Positions 13,328-18,285 of a stretch of DNA of 18,285 bases are shown one piece after another. Each line of letters begins with the position of its first letter. Position 1 is the stretch's first letter. A program made the position numbers and the translations under genes. Under the pieces are notes generated by a model that worked only from the letters and a program-made list of their open reading frames with translations, made no database searches and was not told where the DNA came from. The stretch comes from Planctomycetota bacterium (GTDB lineage: Bacteria; Planctomycetota; Phycisphaerae; FEN-1346), in NCBI GenBank assembly GCA_026386995.1, contig JAPLMO010000307.1, forward strand, positions 1 to 18,285, given 5' to 3'.

Positions 13328-13579
13328 GTGAAAATCGAGATCGAACGCGAGAAAGACGGCCGATGGATCGCCGAAGTGCCGGACCTTCCGGGCGTGATGG
13401 TGTACGGGAAGACGCGGCCCCAAGCCCTTGCCAAGGTTGAGGCGCTGGCGTTGCGCTTCATCGCGGACAAGCCCGACTTGCGCGAAGACCTTCTCGATAT
13501 GGCCCTGCTTGCCAAGAGGCGCCGGGAACCGTCGCGCCCGCTACGGACGATTCGCCGGTGTTGTAAGCACTGCCCGTAA
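13328..13579 (+). CDS. HicB-like antitoxin, no HicA partner seen
   Basis: An 83-residue protein from GTG 13328, with GGGAGG (13315-13320) 7 nt upstream. MKIEIEREKDGRWIAEVPDL (beta strand pair), PGVMVYGKTRPQALAKVEALALRFIAD is the short RNase H-like HicB fold typical of HicAB antitoxins. In type II systems HicB neutralises the HicA mRNA interferase and represses the operon. Here the residues after the fold (LREDLLDMALLAKRRREPSRPLRTIRR) resemble the ends of other antitoxin families, and no HicA-type DUF (about 60 residues, double-stranded RNA-binding fold) is found on either side. It may be an orphan antitoxin left after toxin loss or a regulator. The end CCKHCP is odd and might follow a frameshift. 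Confidence 0.7.
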   Translation: MKIEIEREKDGRWIAEVPDLPGVMVYGKTRPQALAKVEALALRFIADKPDLREDLLDMALLAKRRREPSRPLRTIRRCCKHCP

Positions 13580-13587
13580 GGTGATAC

Positions 13588-13607
13588 CCCGCGGCTCCCG
13601 CCGCGGG
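13588..13607. terminator. GC hairpin after the HicB-like gene
   Basis: CCCGCGGC pairs perfectly with GCCGCGGG around TCCC, 8 nt after the stop. There is no U-run, so termination by this alone is uncertain. Confidence 0.4.
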
Positions 13608-13712
13608 CTCAATACGCTACCCCTCACACGCCTGAACCGCCACTATTTTGAAACCCGCGCCGCCCCGGCGCATTAGAATGAGTAGCGAAACCCGCAGTAC
13701 AAAGGGCACTGA

Positions 13713-14294
13713 ATGGCGGACGTCGTTAGTTGGCAACTGGTGAGGGACGCGGCGGCGGGCGATGCCCGCGCCAGGCAGACCCTCGTGGAGTCCACGCTGA
13801 ATGACCTCTGGGCGCTGGCCATGCGCCTGGTACGCCGACGCGACGAAGCCGAAGACATTGTCCAGGAGACGTACGTGCGGATGTTTGCGACGATCTCGAG
13901 CCTGACGCCCCAAGGACGCTTCGAGGGGTACCTCGCCCGCATCGCGACGAACCTCGTCGTGGAGCGATGGCGCCGCAAACGCCCCGCGGTCGAGATCAGC
14001 GAGTCGCATCCCTCGCCCGACGCCGCGGAGCCCTGGCAGGCCGCCGCCGAGAAGGAAGACCGCCGGCGCCTCCTGGCCGCCGCATGGCAGGCCATCGAAG
14101 GCCTCGCCCCACAGCCGCGCGCCGCCATCCTGCTCTTCTACGCCCAGAACCAGTCGTGCGACCAGATCTCCGAGATCTTGGACGTGCCCGTCGGCACGGT
14201 CAAGACGTGGCTCTTCAGGTCCCGGGAACAGGTTCGCCAGGAAGCCGAGCGGCTGCTGCGCGGCGACGCCGCCCCCAGCCGCCCGCACACCTGA
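13713..14294 (+). CDS. ECF-type RNA polymerase sigma factor
   Basis: A 193-residue protein; ATG 13713 is preceded by AAAGGG about 8 nt upstream. Region sigma2 covers roughly residues 28-95 (LWALAMRLVRRRDEAEDIVQETYVRMF, in parts: DEAEDIVQETY is the hallmark), with a linker rich in Ala/Pro/Glu. Sigma4 covers about 128-180: LAPQPRAAILLFYAQNQSCDQISEIL and VPVGTVKTWLFRSREQVRQE form the helix-turn-helix that reads the -35. Regions 1 and 3 are absent, as in ECF sigmas. It should direct transcription in response to an envelope signal relayed by the anti-sigma protein encoded next. Upstream TTGAAA...TAGAAT spacing is poor, so the promoter is unclear. Confidence 0.93.
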   Translation: MADVVSWQLVRDAAAGDARARQTLVESTLNDLWALAMRLVRRRDEAEDIVQETYVRMFATISSLTPQGRFEGYLARIATNLVVERWRRKRPAVEISESHPSPDAAEPWQAAAEKEDRRRLLAAAWQAIEGLAPQPRAAILLFYAQNQSCDQISEILDVPVGTVKTWLFRSREQVRQEAERLLRGDAAPSRPHT

Positions 14295-14296
14295 GA

Positions 14297-14366
14297 TTTG
14301 CGCGGTGGGCCTCCTGACCCACCGCGCCGCAGCCGTACCGCAGCGGGTCCGGAGGCCCGCCGCGCA
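14297..14366. repeat. Two L1 palindromes head to head (copies e1, e2)
   Basis: e1 (14297-14327) starts TTTGCGCGGTGGG and e2 (about 14339-14366) ends GCCCGCCGCGCAA in the opposite orientation. TTGCGCGGTGGGCCTCC and its mirror differ at one of 17 positions. The pair begins 2 nt after the sigma factor stop. Confidence 0.75.
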
Positions 14367-14406
14367 ATGATGAGAAGTAAGAGGTGCATCGGTTAGGAGA
14401 AATGTC

Positions 14407-14973
14407 ATGCATCCGGAATGCGAGCGAATCCGCCAGTGGCTTGACGAGGTCGAGCGCCGGCCCTTGCCGCCGGACCTGGAGGCCCACGCAGCCTCGTGCC
14501 CGTCGTGTCGCGCGAGCGTCGAGGCCGAGCAGGCCCTCCGCGAACATCTTAGCGCCACGGCGCCTCTGGACCCTGCGCGGCGGACGGCCCTGATGGAGCG
14601 TATCCTGACGGCGCCTGCGGCCGCGCCGCGGTTCCGCCGCATGCGGCTCCTCCGGTGGTCGTGGGTTCCGCTGGCGGCGGCCGCGGCGATCGTTCTGGCC
14701 GTGTTCCTGGGTCAACCGCAGAAGCCCCGAAACCCGATCTCGCCGACCGAAGTATTCGGCGATTTTCTGGGGCCGATGGCGAACTTCGTGGCACCTGACG
14801 AGGCCCCGCGGCAAACCCCGGCCAAAGAGCCCTCGGCAACCGATAACGTCCTGGCCGCTTTCTGGGGCGACCTCGAAGGGCCGCTGACCGTGGCCCTCGC
14901 CTCCATGGAAGCCCCTCGCGCTGCGGCGGGCATCGAGCCGGCCGCGCAAAAACCCAAGCCGCAAGCACGCTGA
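14407..14973 (+). CDS. Zinc-finger (ZAS) anti-sigma factor, single-pass membrane protein
   Basis: A 188-residue protein; AGGAG (14395-14399) is 7 nt before ATG 14407. Cys5 and HAASCPSC (His27, Cys31, Cys34) form the HxxxCxxC zinc-binding anti-sigma motif. A basic segment RFRRMRLLRW (about 75-84) precedes the transmembrane helix VPLAAAAAIVLAVFLG (about 87-102), giving cytoplasmic N-terminus and external C-terminus. The external part, about 85 residues, is Pro/Ala-rich with no clear domain. It should bind and hold the sigma factor encoded just upstream until an external signal. Its gene is separated from the sigma gene by 112 nt of palindromic repeats, and followed 22 nt later by a large exported protein likely in the same transcript. 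Confidence 0.85.
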   Translation: MHPECERIRQWLDEVERRPLPPDLEAHAASCPSCRASVEAEQALREHLSATAPLDPARRTALMERILTAPAAAPRFRRMRLLRWSWVPLAAAAAIVLAVFLGQPQKPRNPISPTEVFGDFLGPMANFVAPDEAPRQTPAKEPSATDNVLAAFWGDLEGPLTVALASMEAPRAAAGIEPAAQKPKPQAR

Positions 14974-14995
14974 TCCGACGATAAAGGAGATGCCC

Positions 14996-16633
14996 ATGAA
15001 AACGCTGAAACTGGTGACGATGCTGGCGGTGCTGGCTGGGGCGGTGATCGCCCAGGCCGCATCGGTCGAAATGGCCACCCTTGCGCCCGCCGACGCCAAG
15101 GCCCTGATCGAGGTCAACAACGCCGCAGGCTTGCGGCAGGAACTGATGGAGTCGAAGTTCTGGACCGCCCTCCAGAACACCCAGGCCTTCAAGGATTGGC
15201 GCGCGAGCGACAAGTACGCCCAGATGCGACAACGCGTCGACGAACTCCTCAAGAACCTGAGGATGGAAGAGGGCGCGGCCCTTCAGATGTATCTCGGCCG
15301 GCGTATGGCCGTCGTCCTGCTGCCTTCGGATAACGAGAAGAAACCCGACGGCGTCCTCCTGCTGGAAGTCGCGGGCAAGTCGGAGATCGAGAGCGAGGCC
15401 AACGCGCAGCGGTTCGTCGAGGCCGTCGGCGCCACCGAGTCCGGAAAACACCGCAACATCGCCATCTTTGCGGTCCAGAAGGAGAAACGCACGGACCGCA
15501 TCGCGCACGCCGGCGGGGTGCTCCTCATGACCAACGCGGCCGGCACCGCCCTGGAGCGCGTCCTGGACACGATCGTCGGCGGCCAGCCGTCGCTCAGCGC
15601 GTCCGAGGACTTCGGCCGCGCGACCAACGGCCTTCTGGCCAACTGGCGCATCCGGGCCTATGCCGCCGAGATCAAGCATCGCAAGACCCCCGGGGCCGTG
15701 GCAATGGCCCCGCAAGGCAAGGGGCACTTGCACCTGGAGTGGCGGCTGCTGGGCGGGGAGCCCGACATGGTGGCGATAAATGCGCCGACAACCCTGACGA
15801 GCCCGTCGGCCCTGCCGGCCACGACCGTGGCCGCCATCGCCACCGCGTTTCATCCGGCCGCGATCTGGGAGAAGGTGAAGGCCAAACTGGCCCAGGATGC
15901 CGCCGGCGGCGCCGAGAAACTGGGCCGGGCGGAGATGTTCCTGCGCGGCTTCTTTCCCGGCAAGACCATGGCCGAGATCACCGGGGCATTCGGGCCGGAG
16001 GCGGCGCTGTCGCTCCAGAAGGCTGAAGCGGGCGGCGCCCCGGGCATCGTGGGCCTCGTCAGGCTGACGGGCACGGGCAAGCCGGTCGCCCAGTGCCTCA
16101 AGGACGGCCTCGCAGCCAAGGCGATGATCCTGGCAGCCATGTCCGACCCCGAAAAACAAGACGGGCCGCGTCTGAACGTCCGCGAGGAAAAGGTTGACGC
16201 CACGCCCATGCTGATCGTCGAGGCGCCGGGCCTCATCGAAAAACTCCTCGGCGACTGGGCCAAGGACATCGCCCTGACGGTGGCCGTCACCGATAAGTGG
16301 CTGGTCGTCGGCACAAGCGTGTCGAGCGTCAAGGCGTCGGTCCGCACCGCAACGGGGGCCGAAAAGCAGGCGACCCTGGCGGCATCGCTCGCCGCAAAGG
16401 GCGAGAAGGTCCCGACCGGGCCCGTCACGCGATGGGGCACCGTTCGCCCGGCCGACGGTTCCGACATCGTCCTCGGGCTGGCCGAAAAACTCGCCGGCAA
16501 AGAACGCGTCGAGCAGGCGAAGAGACTGACCAACCTGGCGGAACTCCTGGCCCTCATTGAGCGGGTCACCTGGCAGAGCACCGAAAAGCCGGACCTCGTC
16601 TCCGGCAAGGCCGACCTGCAGGCCATCGAGTAA
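14996..16633 (+). CDS. Exported protein of unknown function, 545 residues
   Basis: ATG 14996 is chosen because AAAGGAG (14983-14989) is 6 nt upstream; the ATG at 14990 is too close to it. The signal peptide MKTLKLVTMLAVLAGAVIAQ ends AQAAS. The mature part has repeated beta-alpha units, with YLGRRMAVVLLPSDN, VLLLEVAGKSEIESEANA, AYAAEIKHRKTPGA, VAVTDKWLVVGTSVSSVKA and VRPADGSDIVLGLAEKLAG. The pattern resembles large planctomycete exported proteins with two or more copies of a DUF3352-like domain; that is memory-based and tentative. No catalytic motif, transmembrane segment or lipobox. Position after the sigma/anti-sigma pair suggests it is a target or signal partner of that system. A strong terminator follows. 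Confidence 0.7.
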   Translation: MKTLKLVTMLAVLAGAVIAQAASVEMATLAPADAKALIEVNNAAGLRQELMESKFWTALQNTQAFKDWRASDKYAQMRQRVDELLKNLRMEEGAALQMYLGRRMAVVLLPSDNEKKPDGVLLLEVAGKSEIESEANAQRFVEAVGATESGKHRNIAIFAVQKEKRTDRIAHAGGVLLMTNAAGTALERVLDTIVGGQPSLSASEDFGRATNGLLANWRIRAYAAEIKHRKTPGAVAMAPQGKGHLHLEWRLLGGEPDMVAINAPTTLTSPSALPATTVAAIATAFHPAAIWEKVKAKLAQDAAGGAEKLGRAEMFLRGFFPGKTMAEITGAFGPEAALSLQKAEAGGAPGIVGLVRLTGTGKPVAQCLKDGLAAKAMILAAMSDPEKQDGPRLNVREEKVDATPMLIVEAPGLIEKLLGDWAKDIALTVAVTDKWLVVGTSVSSVKASVRTATGAEKQATLAASLAAKGEKVPTGPVTRWGTVRPADGSDIVLGLAEKLAGKERVEQAKRLTNLAELLALIERVTWQSTEKPDLVSGKADLQAIE

Positions 16634-16662
16634 CCGCATGGCATGGATGCCGCACCCGGCAC

Positions 16663-16691
16663 GTGGCGGGCTCATGGCCCGCCACGATTTT
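16663..16691 (+). terminator. Intrinsic terminator of the sigma-factor transcript
   Basis: GTGGCGGGC pairs perfectly with GCCCGCCAC around TCATG, followed by GATTTT. It lies 30 nt after the stop at 16633 and abuts L1 copy f. Confidence 0.75.
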
Positions 16692-16721
16692 GCGCGGCGG
16701 GTCTCCTGACCCGCCGCGCAA
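16690..16721. repeat. GC palindrome family L1, copy f (intact reference copy)
   Basis: TTGCGCGGCGGGTC pairs perfectly with GACCCGCCGCGCAA around TCCT (32 bp). This is the cleanest uninterrupted copy and the one used to interpret the interrupted copies b and d. Confidence 0.85.
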
Positions 16722-16756
16722 GAGTGCCGCATGACCGCTCCGGCAGACGGCAATTC

Positions 16757-16804
16757 GCGCGGCGGTTCAGGTCGAAGAGTCGCCTGGGCGGGAACCCGCC
16801 GCGC
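16757..16804. repeat. L1 palindrome, copy g, loop enlarged
   Basis: GCGCGGCGGTTC at the left and GGAACCCGCCGCGC at the right, with about 22 extra bases in the loop compared with copy c. It looks like another insertion at the same place, but too short to define ends. Confidence 0.6.
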
Positions 16805-16837
16805 ATGCACTGCTACCGGCCCCGTGGCCGTGCTTCT

Positions 16838-16867
16838 CGCGCGGTGGGTCCGGAGACCCACCGCGCG
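16838..16867. repeat. GC palindrome family L1, copy h
   Basis: CGCGCGGTGGGTC pairs perfectly with GACCCACCGCGCG around CGGA (13 bp). It lies 128 nt before the reductase start. Confidence 0.8.
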
Positions 16868-16994
16868 GATGTAAAGCGTTCGCGGCTGAAGCGCTCGCGG
16901 CCCTTGCGTTCGACGCCCCGCGATGGCATGATAACAGCCCCCAGATGAGGCACCCGTGTACGTCCACAACGGAATTCCTGCGAAGGAGAAGGTG

Positions 16995-18227
16995 ATGGGC
17001 AAGTCGTGCTGCAAGGGGGCCAAGAAGGCCGCTCGCCGGCCGTCGGCAAAGCCCTGCCACTCGGCCCCGGCAAGGCGCGGAAAAGAAGAGTGCCCCCTCA
17101 CCCGTTTCAGCCGCATGATCGACAACTGCTACGAGTACGCCACGGCCGCCAAGGCCGATGGCCGCCCCATCGTCGGCATCCTGTGCGAGTTCACCCCGCG
17201 AGAACTCATCATGGCCGCAGGGGCGGTGCCGGTGTGCCTTTGCGGCGGGTCGGTCGAGATGATCGCCCCGGCCGAACAGGACCTGCCGGCCAACCTCTGC
17301 CCGCTCATCAAGTCCACCTACGGCTTCCACGTGGAGAAAGCCAACCCGTTCCTGGAGATGGCCGACCTCATCGTGGCCGAGACCACCTGCGACGGCAAGA
17401 AGAAGATGTACGAACTCATGGCCGAGACCCGGCCGATGTACGTCCTGGAACTCCCGCAGAAACCTGACGAGCCCGACGCCTTCGCCCACTGGCTGGAGGA
17501 ACTCCGGCGCTTAAAGACGGAACTCCAGCGCCGCTTCGGCGTCAAAATAGCCGACGCCGAACTGCGCGGGGCCATCGCCGCCATGAACCGCGAGCGGGCA
17601 AGCCGACGCGCGCTGGCCGAACTCATGAAGGCCTGTACGCCGCCGCTCACGGGGCGGGAACTTCTGGACCTTAAGAGCAGCGTCGCGTGCATCCCGGAGG
17701 ACATTGCGGCGTACGAGGCTGCCCTGCGGATGCTGGTCAGCCGCAAGGCCGTCGCCGACGCCGCCTCGCGCGTCCGCGTGCTCATGACCGGCGTGCCGAT
17801 GGTCCACGGGGCCGAGAGGGTCCTGGAGATCATCGAGAAGGCGGGTGGCCTCGTCGTGGCGATGGAGAACTGCACGGGCCTGAAGCCCATACTGGAGGAC
17901 GTGGACGAGAAGGCCGCCGACCCGCTGCGGGCCGTCGCCGAGAAATACTTCCACCTGCCGTGCTCCGTCATGACGCCGAACGACCGGCGCCTGGAATCGC
18001 TCCGGAAACTGGCGAAAGAGTACCGTGCGGACTGTATCATCGACCTGGTCTGGCAGGCGTGCCTGACGTACGACGTTGAAACGCACCGCGTCAGGCGCCT
18101 GGCCGAGGAGGAACTGAAAATGCCGTACCTGCGGATTGAGACCGATTACTCGCCGTCCGATTCGGAGCGCATCGCGGTGCGCGTTGAAGCGCTCCTGGAG
18201 ACCGTCCGCGCTGCATCACCTGGTTGA
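16995..18227 (+). CDS. Double-cubane-cluster anaerobic reductase (2-hydroxyacyl-CoA dehydratase D-component family, YjiM-like)
   Basis: A 410-residue protein. ATG 16995 has AAGGAG (16983-16988) 6 nt before it; an in-frame GTG at 16956 has none. Family blocks are in order: GILCEFTPRELIMAAGAVPV, DLPANLCPLIKSTYGF (Cys102), AETTCDGKKKMYELMAE (Cys132), MENCTGLK, TPNDRRLE, WQACLTYDVE and IETDYSPSD, closely following E. coli YjiM from memory. Such proteins bind an [8Fe-9S] double cubane cluster through conserved Cys and, with an ATP-dependent activator, make low-potential reductions. The true substrate is unknown. The N-terminus has a Cys/Lys-rich addition (SCCKGAKKAARR..., Cys5, Cys6, Cys21, Cys33) not usual in the family. 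No activator gene is adjacent in the window. Implies anaerobic metabolism. Confidence 0.88.
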   Translation: MGKSCCKGAKKAARRPSAKPCHSAPARRGKEECPLTRFSRMIDNCYEYATAAKADGRPIVGILCEFTPRELIMAAGAVPVCLCGGSVEMIAPAEQDLPANLCPLIKSTYGFHVEKANPFLEMADLIVAETTCDGKKKMYELMAETRPMYVLELPQKPDEPDAFAHWLEELRRLKTELQRRFGVKIADAELRGAIAAMNRERASRRALAELMKACTPPLTGRELLDLKSSVACIPEDIAAYEAALRMLVSRKAVADAASRVRVLMTGVPMVHGAERVLEIIEKAGGLVVAMENCTGLKPILEDVDEKAADPLRAVAEKYFHLPCSVMTPNDRRLESLRKLAKEYRADCIIDLVWQACLTYDVETHRVRRLAEEELKMPYLRIETDYSPSDSERIAVRVEALLETVRAASPG

Positions 18228-18243
18228 GTGGAGGTACTCCCTC

Positions 18244-18282
18244 CCGGGCAACCGCGACCCCAGGGCCGGAGCGGTTGTCCGG
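18244..18282. terminator. Hairpin after the reductase gene
   Basis: CCGGGCAACCGC pairs with GCGGTTGTCCGG (11 of 12, one wobble) over a 15-nt loop, 17 nt after the stop. It reaches the window edge, so any U-run cannot be seen. Confidence 0.5.
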
Positions 18283-18285
18283 CCA

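Noticed and set aside
13301..13579. Longer HicB start at TTG 13301
   Set aside because: The -10 TATAAT overlaps it at 13296-13301 and the ribosome site lies after it, so it cannot be in the mRNA; GTG 13328 is used.
3683..16867. L1 palindromes as a CRISPR array or as classical intrinsic terminators
   Set aside because: They are dispersed at kilobase spacing rather than regularly spaced, and most lack a U-run; only the hairpin at 16663-16691 beside copy f fits a terminator.
14549..17125. Very long minus-strand open frame (858 codons) opposite the anti-sigma, exported-protein and reductase genes
   Set aside because: It is an antisense shadow caused by GC-rich codons. It overlaps three well-supported genes, has low-complexity composition and no ribosome site or family motif.

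Overview
The window is GC-rich bacterial chromosome that most resembles Planctomycetota (Phycisphaerae-like). The evidence is three PEP-CTERM proteins ending in PEP(A)T-hydrophobic-RRRK tails, two near-identical Tat signals ([10 protein letters not shown] type) on a Gfo/Idh/MocA oxidoreductase and on a sialate-esterase remnant, and a very high density of intergenic palindromic repeats. Genus-level placement is not possible from sequence alone. No tRNA, rRNA, CRISPR array, transposase or integrase was recognised.

Layout. 1-4427 is a surface/secretion region: a 5'-truncated PEP-CTERM gene, a small Tat-exported protein that looks like the C-terminal remnant of a sialate O-acetylesterase, a leftward PEP-CTERM gene behind a leader with a strong promoter and a strong terminator, a Tat-exported Gfo/Idh/MocA oxidoreductase, and a third, leftward PEP-CTERM gene. 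5024-6770 holds an SppA-type signal peptide peptidase lipoprotein and a stand-alone LigD-type 3'-phosphoesterase. 6797-10524 is a housekeeping run: release factor 2 (prfB) with the classical +1 programmed frameshift, two related small lipoproteins, and glyA. 10748-12190 pairs a hypoxanthine phosphoribosyltransferase with a soluble sensorless histidine kinase. 12244-13579 is a small accessory patch: a leftward NYN-domain nuclease-like gene with a duplicated structured leader, a decayed copy of the kinase 3' end, and an orphan HicB-like antitoxin. 13713-16633 is an ECF sigma factor, a zinc-finger anti-sigma factor and a large exported protein of unknown function. 16995-18227 encodes a double-cubane-cluster reductase of the 2-hydroxyacyl-CoA dehydratase D-component family, suggesting anaerobic capacity.

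The most unusual content is between the genes. A GC-rich palindrome (arm TTGCGCGGYGGGTC) occurs about nine times, nearly always just after a plus-strand stop codon. At 6065-6246 it is interrupted by a second palindrome with an exact 9-bp flanking duplication, which is itself interrupted by a third palindrome flanked by a 7-bp direct repeat. Removing the insert on paper regenerates a 32-bp element almost identical to the intact one at 16690-16721. A further nested copy sits at 10546-10703. The third palindrome also lies, in frame, in the signal-peptide coding region of the lipoprotein gene after prfB. Three promoters share the form TTGACT-16 bp-TATAnT, giving an internally consistent picture of the housekeeping promoter.
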